DNA from: Thioalkalivibrio sp. XN8
GTDB lineage: Bacteria; Pseudomonadota; Gammaproteobacteria; Steroidobacterales; XN24
Assembly (NCBI RefSeq): GCF_011058255.1
Contig: NZ_JAALFH010000065.1
Span: 137,098 to 201,097, forward strand
DNA: 64,000 nt
Direction of reading: 5' to 3'
In this document: piece by piece, positions 11,085-20,693 of the stretch
How the letters are laid out: each line of letters opens with the position of its first letter
Position numbering within the stretch: position 1 is the stretch's first letter
Position numbers and translations under genes: made by a program
The notes under the pieces: model-generated
Seen by the model: the letters and a program-made list of their open reading frames with translations, nothing else
The model's database searches: none
Told to the model about the DNA's origin: nothing

Positions 11085-11428
11085 GCCTGCGCCTCCTGCT
11101 CGGCCACCGGCCGCCTGGCGCCGGCGAGCCCGCACAGCTCGGGCCGCCCGGCGCAGCATTCTTCGGTCAGGTAGCCGAGCAGGTCCCTGACGGTGGCCGG
11201 CTCGACGCAGTAGCGAATGAAGCGGCCGTCACGCGTGGCGCGCACCAGCCCGGCGGCCTCCAGCGCCGCGAGGTGAAAGGACAGGCTCGAGGGCGGCAGT
11301 CCGAGCGCCTGGGCGATCTCGCCGGCATTCGCGCCTTCGCCGCCCGCCGCCACCAGCAGGCGGAAGACACCGAGGCGATGCTCGTGCGCCAGCGCCCCGA
11401 GTATTTGCACTGCGTTGGTCGTTTCCAT
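11081..11428 (-). CDS. arsR: ArsR/SmtB-family repressor
   Basis: A 115-aa winged-helix metalloregulator ([15 protein letters not shown], then the recognition helix around [16 protein letters not shown], and the wing [10 protein letters not shown]). It lacks the usual helix-3 CVC arsenite site; instead it has a C-terminal cluster Cys91-Cys92 and Cys99 ([11 protein letters not shown]), plus Cys74. This resembles ArsR proteins that sense As(III) with C-terminal cysteine pairs. It presumably represses its own operon with acr3, which overlaps it by four bases. A candidate operator lies just upstream of the ATG at 11428. Confidence 0.93.
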
Positions 11429-11432
11429 ATTT

Positions 11433-11453
11433 CCAGTAAAATCGAATTATTGG
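11433..11453 (-). promoter_or_regulatory. candidate ArsR operator
   Basis: An imperfect palindrome, on the plus strand CCAGTAA, seven A/T-rich bases, then TTATTGG: seven-base arms with one mismatch. It sits 5 bases before the arsR start, in the AT-rich 49-base gap between thrC and arsR, where an autoregulating ArsR operator would be expected. Binding is inferred. Confidence 0.5.
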
Positions 11454-11477
11454 GCTGCCAGTGTACACCATCGAGCG

Positions 11478-12767
11478 TCAGGCGGAGACTCCGGCCAGCA
11501 GCCCGGCGAGCTCGTGTGCCTGCGGCCCGATATCGACGCAGTGCCGCGGCCTGGCCATGAGCCCGGCGAGCGCCGGCGGCATCGGCACCTGGGCGCCGAC
11601 CAGCGGTTCCACGACGTCCTCGAACTTGGCCGGGTGGGCCGTCGCCACCACGACCCATGGCCGCTCGGCCGCCGCTGCGCCCAGCGACTCCCAGGCATGG
11701 ACGGCCGTGGCGGTGTGCGGGCACCAGGCCTGGCCGTAGCGCTCCGGCCCGCGCCGGATCGCCGCCCGGATCTCCTCGTCGCTCACCCGGACCGCACTCG
11801 CCTCGCCGCGCGCCGCCTCGGGCGAGCCCGTCATGTGCAGCAGCCGCTCCATGTTGCTCGGGTTGCCGACATCCATGGCGCTGGCCAGCGTGTGCACGGT
11901 CGCGCGCGGGGTCCACGGCCCGCCGGCGAAGAACTCGCCGACGGTCTCGTTGGCGTTGGTGGCCAGCACCACGGGGCCGATCGGCAGGCCGCAGCGCCGC
12001 GCCCAGAGGCAGGCGAGCGAGTTGCCGAGATTGCCGCTGGGAATAACGAATCCCGGCGCCATGCCGGTCTCGCGCCAAAGGCGGAGGCCGGCCCAGGCGT
12101 AGTACGCCGCCTGCGGCAGGAGCCGCCCGATGCTGATGCTGTTGGCGGAGGTAAGCCCGGCCCGGGCGCGCAGGGCGGGGTCCGCAAACGCTTCCTTCAC
12201 CATGCGCTGGCAGTCGTCGAAGTCGCCGTCGACGCGCAGGCTGAGCACGTTGTGGCCCCAGCACGTCAGTTGCGCTTCCTGCCGGGCCGAAACCCGGCCG
12301 CGGGGATACAGCAGCACCACCCGGAAGCCGGGGCGCCCGTCGAAGGCCGCCGCCACGGCGCCGCCGGTGTCGCCGGACGTGGCCACCAGCACGGTGCGCT
12401 CCCCCTCGCGCGGCAATCGCGCCAGGCAGGCGGCCAGGAACCGCGCCCCGACGTCCTTGAAAGCGGCGGTCGGACCGTGGAAGAGCTCCAGCACCCGGAA
12501 ACCATCGGCAGCAGCCAGCGGCAGCGGGAAGTCCAGCGCCTCGGCGCAGACCGCCTCGAGCGCGCCGGCCAGCAGGTCGTCCGCGAAGAACGGCGCCAGC
12601 AGGGTGGCGGCGGTCGCCGCGAACGCGGCATCCGGCTGGAAGGCGTCCGGCGCCAGCACGGGGAAACGCTCCGGCACGTACAGGCCGCCGTCCGGGGCGA
12701 GGCCTGCCAGCATGGCGGTCCCGGCTCCAACGGGCGGCGCCTTCCCGCGCGTGCTGAAGTACTGCAT
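11478..12767 (-). CDS. thrC: threonine synthase
   Basis: A 429-aa PLP enzyme converting O-phosphohomoserine to threonine. The PLP lysine is Lys104 in FHGPTAAFKDVGARF, and the phosphate-binding loop LVATSGDTGGAVAAAF follows near residue 130. Its ATG at 12767 shares one base with the thrA stop (TGATG), so the two are translationally coupled. In many gammaproteobacteria thrB (homoserine kinase) lies between these two genes; here it is missing. The frame is open upstream but that part overlaps thrA. Confidence 0.95.
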   Translation of the reverse strand: MQYFSTRGKAPPVGAGTAMLAGLAPDGGLYVPERFPVLAPDAFQPDAAFAATAATLLAPFFADDLLAGALEAVCAEALDFPLPLAAADGFRVLELFHGPTAAFKDVGARFLAACLARLPREGERTVLVATSGDTGGAVAAAFDGRPGFRVVLLYPRGRVSARQEAQLTCWGHNVLSLRVDGDFDDCQRMVKEAFADPALRARAGLTSANSISIGRLLPQAAYYAWAGLRLWRETGMAPGFVIPSGNLGNSLACLWARRCGLPIGPVVLATNANETVGEFFAGGPWTPRATVHTLASAMDVGNPSNMERLLHMTGSPEAARGEASAVRVSDEEIRAAIRRGPERYGQAWCPHTATAVHAWESLGAAAAERPWVVVATAHPAKFEDVVEPLVGAQVPMPPALAGLMARPRHCVDIGPQAHELAGLLAGVSA

Positions 12768-15229
12768 CAGACGTCGGCGCCGAGATAGGACGACAGGCGC
12801 AGCAGGTCGGCGAACACGCCGGCCGCGGTGACCGCCGGCCCGGCGCCGGGACCCTGGACCACCAGCGGGTTGTCGCGATAGCGCCGGGTGACGAACTGGA
12901 TGATGTTGTCGGTCAGCCGCGCGTGGGCGAAAGCATGGTCGGCCGGGAACTCCTCCAGCCCGACGGAGGCCCGTCCCGTCGCACCGTCCAGCCGCGCCAC
13001 GTGCCGCAGCACCCGCCCCCGCGCCCGGGCCGCCTCGAGCCGGGCCAGCATCCGGTCGTCCCACTCGGCCAGGCGGGACAGGAAGTCCTCGATGCTGACG
13101 TCTCGCAGCTCCGCCGGCACCAGGCTCTCCACCTCGACCTGCTCCAGGCCGATCTCCAGGCCCATCTCGCGCGCCAGGATGACCAGCTTGCGGGCCACGT
13201 CCCTGCCCGACAGGTCGTCGCGCGGGTCCGGCTCGGTGAAGCCGAGCTCGTTGGCCTCGCGCACGATGGCCGAGAACGGCCGGCTGCCGTCGTAGCCGTT
13301 GAACAGGAAGGCCAGGGTGCCGGACAGGATGCCCTCGATGGCGATGATCTCGTCGCCGGTCTGGCGCAGGTCGCGCAGCGTCTGGATGATCGGCAGGCCG
13401 GCACCGACGGTGGTCTCGCCGAGATAGCGCACGCCCGCCGCCCGGCGCACTTCCTGCAGCCGGCGCCAGTCCGCCAGCGGGCCCGAAGCCGCCAGCTTGC
13501 TGGGGGTGATGATGTGGATGCCGCGGGCCAGCCAGTCCGCGTAACGGGCCGCCACGGCCGCGTGGCCGCTGCAGTCGATGATCACGGCGTGCGGCAGGTG
13601 CTCCGCCTGGACGTGCCGGGTGAAGGCGTCGAGCTCGGTTTCGACGCCGCCGGCCAGCGCCTCGCGCCAGCTATCGAGCGCCACGGCCCGCGGCGCCAGC
13701 ACCATCCGCCGGGAGGCAGCGATGGCCCGTACCCGCAGGTCGAGGCGCGACTCGGCGGCGAGGCGCGGAATCTCGCCGGCGAGCTGGTCCAGCAGGTGGG
13801 CGCCGACGCCGCCCGGCCCGACCACGCCGATGGAGACGGCCTGCGGCGAAAGATAGAAGGCCGCGTGCACCGCGCGCAGCGCCCGGTCGGCGTCGTCGCT
13901 CGGGATCACGGCCGAGATATTTCTTTCCGAGGCGCCCTGCGCGATGGCGCGCACGTTCACGCCGGTCCGGCCCAGCGCGCCGAACAGCTTCGCCGCCACG
14001 CCGGGCAGCCCGCGCATGCCCTCGCCCACCACCGCAAGGATGCTGCAGTCGTGCACCAGCTCCACCCCCTCGACCTGGCCAGCGCGCATCTCGGCGGCGA
14101 AGGCCTGGGCCACCGCGGCGCGCGCGCGGAGCGCGTCGGCCTGCGGCACGGCGCAGCAGATGGAATGCTCGGAGCTGCCCTGGGAGATCAGCACCACCGA
14201 GATGCCCGCGCCGCGCAGCGACTCGAACAGGCGGCTGGCCGTGCCCGGCACGCCGATGAGGCCCGCGCCCTCGAGATTCAGCAGCGCCATCCCCTCGATG
14301 GTGGTGACGCCCTTGACGCCCCCGTCCTCGCCCACTTCGCCGATGCGCGTGCCGAGGCCGTCCGGGTGCGCCGTGTTGCGGATCCAGACCGGGATCTCGC
14401 GCGCGACCAGCGGCGCCATGGTCCGCGGGTGCAGCACCTTGGCCCCGAAATACGCCAGTTCCATCGCCTCGTGCCAGGACAGCTCCGGGATCACCGCCAC
14501 GTCCGGGATCCGGCGCGGGTCACCGCTCATCACTCCGTCCACGTCGGTCCAGATCACCACCTCCTCGGCGTCCACCAGGGCGGCGAAAATCGAGGCCGTG
14601 AAGTCGCTGCCATTGCGCCCGAGGGTGGTCGGCGCCCCGTGCGGATCGCGGGCGATGTAGCCCGTCACCACGCGCACCGCCGGCGGCGGCGTCCAGGCGG
14701 CGTCGAAACGGGCGCGCGTGGGTTCCCAGGACACGGTCGGGCCCAGCTCGCTATCGACCACGGTGAGCGCGTCGCGGGCATCGAACCAGTCCGCCTCCAC
14801 GCCCTGCTCGGCCAGGGTGGCGGCGAGCAGCCGGGCGGACCAGAGCTCGCCGTGGCCGGCCACCAGCGCGTATACCTCGGGCGGCGCGCGCCCGATCAGG
14901 GCGGTGGCCTTGAGCACGTCGTGCAGGTCCGTCCGGTCCCGCTCCAGCGCCGCCAGGCATTCGGCCTGCCGCTCGCCGCTCAGGAGCGCAGTCGCCAGAC
15001 CGGCGCAGCGCGCCATGATCGACGCCAGCGCGACCGGCCAGTCGTCACGCTGCTCGGCGGCCTGCACCAGGGCGTGCAGGGCGTCGGTCACGCCGGCCGG
15101 GGCGGATACCACCGCGACCGCGGGGTTGGTCTCGAGCCCGGCCAGGATGGCCCCCACGCGCCGGAACTCCGGCACGCCGGCGAGACTGGTGCCGCCGAAC
15201 TTGTGGACCGCGCTGACGTGAGTGCTCAT
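12767..15229 (-). CDS. thrA: bifunctional aspartokinase / homoserine dehydrogenase I
   Basis: An 820-aa fusion, the same length as the E. coli protein. Residues 1-290 are the aspartokinase (KFGGTSLAGVPEF at the N-terminus; FGAKVLHPRTMAP), residues ~300-450 two ACT-type regulatory domains (NLEGAGLIGVPGTASRLF, AVVGEGMRGLPGVAAKLF) that in the family bind threonine, and residues ~460-820 the homoserine dehydrogenase (GVVGPGGVGAHLLDQLA; ILSGTLAFLFNGYDG). It catalyses the first and third steps of threonine synthesis. The ATG at 15229 begins MSTHVSAVHKFGG; upstream in-frame codons do not match the family. It is followed directly by thrC. Confidence 0.96.
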   Translation of the reverse strand: MSTHVSAVHKFGGTSLAGVPEFRRVGAILAGLETNPAVAVVSAPAGVTDALHALVQAAEQRDDWPVALASIMARCAGLATALLSGERQAECLAALERDRTDLHDVLKATALIGRAPPEVYALVAGHGELWSARLLAATLAEQGVEADWFDARDALTVVDSELGPTVSWEPTRARFDAAWTPPPAVRVVTGYIARDPHGAPTTLGRNGSDFTASIFAALVDAEEVVIWTDVDGVMSGDPRRIPDVAVIPELSWHEAMELAYFGAKVLHPRTMAPLVAREIPVWIRNTAHPDGLGTRIGEVGEDGGVKGVTTIEGMALLNLEGAGLIGVPGTASRLFESLRGAGISVVLISQGSSEHSICCAVPQADALRARAAVAQAFAAEMRAGQVEGVELVHDCSILAVVGEGMRGLPGVAAKLFGALGRTGVNVRAIAQGASERNISAVIPSDDADRALRAVHAAFYLSPQAVSIGVVGPGGVGAHLLDQLAGEIPRLAAESRLDLRVRAIAASRRMVLAPRAVALDSWREALAGGVETELDAFTRHVQAEHLPHAVIIDCSGHAAVAARYADWLARGIHIITPSKLAASGPLADWRRLQEVRRAAGVRYLGETTVGAGLPIIQTLRDLRQTGDEIIAIEGILSGTLAFLFNGYDGSRPFSAIVREANELGFTEPDPRDDLSGRDVARKLVILAREMGLEIGLEQVEVESLVPAELRDVSIEDFLSRLAEWDDRMLARLEAARARGRVLRHVARLDGATGRASVGLEEFPADHAFAHARLTDNIIQFVTRRYRDNPLVVQGPGAGPAVTAAGVFADLLRLSSYLGADV

Positions 15230-15315
15230 GACCTGAGCGAGACTACGACAGGCGGTGTTGCGCCGCAACGAGGCAGGGGCTTGCCCGGACGTGGCCGGAC
15301 GCGGACGATGGCGGC

Positions 15316-16356
15316 GTGGACCCGCTGACCGACATCGATCCCGCCGTCCCGGCCGCCTGGGCCCTGGACCCGGCCACGTTGCGCCCGCTCGGCACGGGGC
15401 TGATCAACCGGACCTTCCTGGCCCGGACGGCGGATGGCACTCCGCGGGTGCTGCAGCAGCTCAATCCCATGTTCCCGGACACGGTCAACGAGGACATCGA
15501 AGCGGTGACGGCCCACCTGGCCGCACGCGGGCTGCTCACGCCACGCCTGCTGCGGACCCGGGACGGCCGGCTGTCGGTGCCCGGCGCCGGCGGCGGCTGG
15601 CGCGCCATGACCTACATTCCCGGCCGTGTGCTCGACGCCGTCGGGTCCCCGGCCGAGGCGGCCAGCGCAGGCCGGCTGCTGGCCCGCTTTCACCGGGCCC
15701 TGGACGACCTGGAGCACGACTTCCGCCACCGGCGTCCGCCCGTGCACGAGCCGGCACGCCACCTGGCTGCACTGGCCGCGGCGCTGGCCGCCCACCCGGA
15801 GCACCGGCTGTACGATGCGGCCCGCACGCTCGCGGCGCAGATCTTCGCCGCGGCGGATGCGCTGCCCGCCCTGCCCCCGACCCCCGCGCGGATCGTCCAT
15901 GGCGACCCGAAGATCAGCAACGTGGTATTCGCGACCGACCGGCCAGAGGCCCTGTGCATGCTCGACCTGGACACCCTCGGCGCGATGCCGCTGCCCTTCG
16001 AGCTGGGTGACGCGATGCGGTCCTGGTGCAGCGTCAGCGGCGAAGACGAGCCCGAGGGGCAGTTCTGTGCCGCGCGGTTTGGGGCCGCGTTCGCGGGCTA
16101 TGCGGCAGAGGCCGCGGGCTGGTGGACCGGGGCCGAGCGCGACGCCGTGCTGCCGGCGACGGCCGCGATCCAGGTCGAGCTGGCGGCCCGTTTTTGCGCG
16201 GACAGCCTCAACGAGTCCTATTTCGGCTGGAACCCGGCGCGGTTCCCGGCCCGGGGCGAGCACAACCTGGCCCGGGCCCGCGGCCAGCTGGCGCTGCACC
16301 GCGCCCTGCGGGCCCAGTGGAACTCGCTGACCGCCGCGGTTGCGGCCACGCCCTGA
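15316..16356 (+). CDS. APH-fold kinase resembling N-acetylhexosamine kinase (NahK-like)
   Basis: A 346-aa aminoglycoside-phosphotransferase-fold protein. The phosphate-transfer loop HGDPKISNVVF (about residue 196) and the metal-binding LDLDTLGAMP are intact. The N-terminal lobe GTGLINRTFLA followed by VLQQLNPMFPDTVNEDIEAVTAHL resembles the sugar-1-kinase branch (NahK-like) more than the antibiotic kinases or the ThrB2 homoserine kinases. The start is a GTG at 15316 with a weak ribosome site. It is divergent from thrA, 86 bases away. A sugar substrate is likely; a homoserine-kinase role in place of the absent thrB is possible but is only suggested by position. Confidence 0.7.
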   Translation: MDPLTDIDPAVPAAWALDPATLRPLGTGLINRTFLARTADGTPRVLQQLNPMFPDTVNEDIEAVTAHLAARGLLTPRLLRTRDGRLSVPGAGGGWRAMTYIPGRVLDAVGSPAEAASAGRLLARFHRALDDLEHDFRHRRPPVHEPARHLAALAAALAAHPEHRLYDAARTLAAQIFAAADALPALPPTPARIVHGDPKISNVVFATDRPEALCMLDLDTLGAMPLPFELGDAMRSWCSVSGEDEPEGQFCAARFGAAFAGYAAEAAGWWTGAERDAVLPATAAIQVELAARFCADSLNESYFGWNPARFPARGEHNLARARGQLALHRALRAQWNSLTAAVAATP

Positions 16357-16451
16357 CCGGGAGCGCGCCCCCTGCGGCAATCCCCGATTGCCGGTCTCCC
16401 TGCGGACCGCCAAAGTGAACGACCAGAGAATCGGGCCGCAGGTGCTACCTG

Positions 16452-16640
16452 ATGAACAAGCAATCACCCGAGCCCCGCGCTGCGGCAGCCCAGGGCGTGG
16501 TCAATCGCCTTTCCGCCCGCCCGGCCCGCATCCCGAGCAGGGTCGTCCTCGGCGGGGACCACCAGGTCGTGATAGTGCACGGCGCTGACGAGTACCTGCT
16601 GAAACTCACCAGCGACGGCAAGCTGGTCCTGACCCGCTGA
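16452..16640 (+). CDS. hemP: hemin uptake protein HemP
   Basis: A 62-aa protein whose C-terminal half (LGGDHQVVIVHGADEYLLKL then TSDGKLVLTR) matches the HemP signature of a conserved beta-rich core ending in KLxLT+. In other proteobacteria it helps express haem uptake receptors; its exact mechanism is debated. Here it stands alone, with no TonB receptor or hemin transporter within the window. The ATG at 16452 follows CAGGTG. I do not see a clear Fur box upstream. Confidence 0.82.
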   Translation: MNKQSPEPRAAAAQGVVNRLSARPARIPSRVVLGGDHQVVIVHGADEYLLKLTSDGKLVLTR

Positions 16641-16657
16641 TCGTTACACGCTGACGC

Positions 16658-17296
16658 TCAAGCGCTGAAAGCGAGGCGGCCCGCCGGTTCCCGCTGCGCC
16701 AGCAGCTGGGCCAGGGCGCGGCCGCCGATCATGCCCTCGCGCCAGAACTGCAGCCGCAGCCCGGCCGCGAAACCCAGTGCTTCGCCTGACGCGGCCCGAT
16801 GGGGACTGTCCCCGGGACAGTCCCCACCAGCGCCGGCGAAACGTTGCGCCTTGCAGCGCGCCTCAGCCTCGGTGCGTTCGAGCACCACCTGCACCAGCAG
16901 CAACCCGCCCGGCGCGAGCAGCTCGCGCGCCTGCGCGATGACCGCCGGCGAGTAGAAGTCGATGCAGGTGACCAGGTCGAAGCCGGGCGCGAGCGCCGGC
17001 AGGCCCCGGTCCAGGTCGGCCTCGATGCCGGTGACGCGGTCGGCGACTTCGGCCGCCTCGGCCTGGGCCCGCAGCTTCGCCAGGCCCGAAGGCGAAATAT
17101 CGACGGCCGTCACCTCCAGGCCGCGCCGGGCCAGCCAGACCGCCAGCTGGCCCTCGCCGCAAGCGATGTCCAGGGCGCGCCCGCGGCGCGGCAGGACCGG
17201 CTCGAGTTCGCACACCAGCGGCTTGACGCGCTCACCCATCACCAGCCCCTCGCGGCCGTAGCGGGCCTCCCAGCGCTCGCGGTCGGAGACACTCAT
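16658..17296 (-). CDS. class I SAM-dependent methyltransferase
   Basis: A 212-aa methyltransferase with motif I ALDIACGEGQLAVWLARRG (about residue 48), the acidic motif II EVTAVDISPSG and motif IV FDLVTCIDFYSP. The substrate is not evident. The ATG at 17296 overlaps the fghA stop as ATGA, so it is the third gene of the adhC-fghA operon. An oddity: residues ~157-165 (GGDCPGDSPH) are encoded by a 27-base near-palindrome (16800-16826) that looks like an inserted repetitive element, so the C-terminal part may differ from homologues there. Confidence 0.85.
   Translation of the reverse strand: MSVSDRERWEARYGREGLVMGERVKPLVCELEPVLPRRGRALDIACGEGQLAVWLARRGLEVTAVDISPSGLAKLRAQAEAAEVADRVTGIEADLDRGLPALAPGFDLVTCIDFYSPAVIAQARELLAPGGLLLVQVVLERTEAEARCKAQRFAGAGGDCPGDSPHRAASGEALGFAAGLRLQFWREGMIGGRALAQLLAQREPAGRLAFSA
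16800..16826. repeat. REP-like palindrome inside the methyltransferase gene
   Basis: A 27-base nearly perfect palindrome: TGGGGACTGTCCCC followed by GGGACAGTCCCCA, symmetric except at the two central bases. It stays in frame with the methyltransferase. The first 15 bases differ only at the last position from a motif at 44387-44401. It resembles the palindromic cores of repetitive extragenic (REP) elements moved by TnpA-REP transposases, but lies in coding sequence. No transposase is nearby. Confidence 0.6.
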
Positions 17297-18152
17297 GCGG
17301 CCCCCAGGACCGCGGCGTGATGGCGCAGGTGGTCCTCGATGAAGGTGGCAATGAAGAAATAGCCGTGGTCGTAGCCCTCGTGCCGGCGCAGCTCGAGCGC
17401 CTGGCCCGCTTTCCGGCAGGCCGCCTCCAGCGCCTCGGGGTAGAGCTGCTCGGCCAGGAACTGGTCGTCCATCCCCTGGTCGACCAGGATCGGGGGCCGG
17501 TCCGCCCGGCTGCCGCCGGCCTCGAGCAAGCGGGTCGCGTCCCACAGGCCCCAGCTCGCGGTGTCGGCGCCGAGATAGGCATTGAACGCTTTCTGGCCCC
17601 AGGGGCAGCGCATCGGGGCGGCGATCGGGGCAAAGGCGGAGATCGAGGCGTAAGTCGCGGGATGACGCAGCCCGAGCACCAGCGCCCCGTGCCCGCCCAT
17701 GGAATGGCCGAAAATGCCCCGGCGCGACAGGTCGGCGGGGAAGTGCTCGGCGAGGAGCGCGGGCAGCTCGGCCGTGACGTACTCGTGCATGCGGTAGTGC
17801 CGCGACCACGGCGCCTCCGTGGCGTCGAGGTAGAAGCCGGCCCCCTGCCCGAGGTCCCAGGCCCCGTCAGCCGCGTCGGGCACGCCCTCGCCGCGCGGGC
17901 TGGTGTCCGGCGCGACCAGCATCAGCCCCAGCTCGGCGGCGACCCGCTGGGCGCCCGCCTTGATCATGAAGGTCTCCTCGGTGCAGGTCAGGCCGGACAG
18001 CCAGGTGAGCACCGGGACCGGGCCGTGCGCGGCGGCCGGCGGCGTGTAGACGGCGAAGCGCATGTCACAGCCGGTGCTCGTCGCGGCGTGGCGGTAATAA
18101 CCGACGGCGCCGCCGAAGCTGCGGTGCTCGGACAACAGCTGGGGCGCGGTCA

Positions 18153-18153
<1 letters not shown>
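17293..18153 (-). CDS. fghA: S-formylglutathione hydrolase
   Basis: A 286-aa alpha/beta hydrolase of the esterase D family that hydrolyses S-formylglutathione to formate and glutathione in the cytoplasm. The nucleophile is Ser151 in GIFGHSMGGHGAL, with the acid in LVDQGMDDQFL and the histidine in GYDHGYFFIATF; WLSGLTCTEETF is the family signature. The ATG at 18153 overlaps the adhC stop by one base (TGATG). With adhC this completes glutathione-dependent formaldehyde oxidation. The frame is open upstream inside adhC but has no family similarity there. Confidence 0.95.
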
Positions 18154-19346
<1,193 letters not shown>

Positions 19347-19397
19347 TTATCTTTGGGCACCTCCCCGCAAACCTCGCCCACCAGAGCAGCCAGCCTG

Positions 19398-20624
19398 ATG
19401 CAAACGCGTGAATTCGACCTGATTCTCTGGGGCGCCAGCGGCTTCACCGGCCGGCTGGTGGCCGAGCACCTGCTGCGCCGGACCGCGGCGGGACTGCCGC
19501 TGCGCTGGGCCGTGGCCGGGCGCAACGCGGGCAAGCTGGCGGCCATCCTCGACGAGCTCGGCGCCTCCCGGGTGCCGATCGTGCTGGGCGACAGCCATGA
19601 CCCGCGGGCGCTGGCGGAACTGGCGCGCCGGACCCGGGCCGTGTGCAGCACGGTCGGGCCCTACGCGTTGTACGGCTCCGAGCTGGTGGCCGCCTGCGCC
19701 GACCAGGGCACCCATTACTGCGACCTCACCGGCGAGGTGCACTGGATGCGCCGGATGATCGATGCGCACGAGGCGCGCGCGCGGGAAACGGGGGCGCGCC
19801 TGGTGCATGCCTGCGGCTTCGACTCCATTCCCTCGGACCTGGGCTGTTTCTTCCTCCAGCGGGAAGCGCTGGCGCGCTACGGGCAGCCCTGCGGCTCGGT
19901 CAAGCTGTTCGTCACGCGAATGAAGGGCGCCTTCAGCGGCGGCACGGTCGCGAGCATCCTCAACGCGCTCGACGCGGCCCGCAAGGACCCCGCCGACCGC
20001 AAGGCCATGGGCCATCCTTACGGCCTGAATCCGCCCGGCGAGCGCAAGGGGCCGGACGGGCGCGACCAGTCCACGCCGCTGAAGGACGCCGACGCGGACT
20101 GCTGGACCGCGCCGTTCGTCATGGCCTCGGTCAACACGCGCATCGTGCGGCGGACTCATGCCCTGCTGGGCTGGCCCTGGGGCAAGCGCTTCCGCTACGC
20201 CGAATCGGTCAGCACGGGTCCGGGCCTGCCCGGTCTCGCCCGGGCCACCGCGATCACGGCCGCGCTTGGCGCCTTCGTGGCTGCCGGCTCCATCGGCCCG
20301 GCGCGCACGGTCATGAACCGCCTGCTGCTGCCGCAGCCCGGCGAGGGCCCGGACGAGGCGGCGCGCGAGGCGGGGAACTTCGAGCTCCGGCTGGTCGGCC
20401 GGAATCCCGCGGCGCCCGGCCGCCGTCTCGTGGCCCGGGTAACGGGCCGGCGCGACCCCGGCTACGGCGCCACCGCGCGGATGCTGGGCGAGGCGGCCAT
20501 CTGCCTCGCGCTGGAAGACCTGCCGGTAGCCGGCGGCTCATGGACGCCGGCCACGGCCTTCGGCGACCTGCTGCTCGAGCGCCTGCCGGCCCATGCCGAC
20601 GTCGGCTTCGCGCTGGAGGACTGA
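19398..20624 (+). CDS. saccharopine dehydrogenase-like (trans-acting enoyl reductase family) oxidoreductase
   Basis: A 408-aa protein with an N-terminal Rossmann motif LILWGASGFTGRLVAEHLL and the family stretches STVGPYALYGSELVAACA, YCDLTGEVHWMRRMI and HACGFDSIPSDLGCFFLQ. This is the saccharopine-dehydrogenase-like family that includes mycobacterial trans-acting enoyl reductases and eukaryotic SCCPDH. The substrate is unknown; lipid-related reduction is the usual assumption. A central hydrophobic stretch (GLARATAITAALGAFVAAG) suggests membrane association. It is divergent from adhC and only 69 bases ahead of the Anbu-linked ATP-grasp gene. Confidence 0.83.
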   Translation: MQTREFDLILWGASGFTGRLVAEHLLRRTAAGLPLRWAVAGRNAGKLAAILDELGASRVPIVLGDSHDPRALAELARRTRAVCSTVGPYALYGSELVAACADQGTHYCDLTGEVHWMRRMIDAHEARARETGARLVHACGFDSIPSDLGCFFLQREALARYGQPCGSVKLFVTRMKGAFSGGTVASILNALDAARKDPADRKAMGHPYGLNPPGERKGPDGRDQSTPLKDADADCWTAPFVMASVNTRIVRRTHALLGWPWGKRFRYAESVSTGPGLPGLARATAITAALGAFVAAGSIGPARTVMNRLLLPQPGEGPDEAAREAGNFELRLVGRNPAAPGRRLVARVTGRRDPGYGATARMLGEAAICLALEDLPVAGGSWTPATAFGDLLLERLPAHADVGFALED

Positions 20625-20693
20625 GCGGGCGCGCTGAGGGCTCGCGCGGCCCTGCTATGCTTGGCACGCGAGGCGCCGAGGCGGAGTCCGTCG

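Noticed and set aside
12923..15328. 801-codon open frame opposite thrA
   Set aside because: Antisense shadow; thrA has complete family motifs in the other strand, and this one has none.
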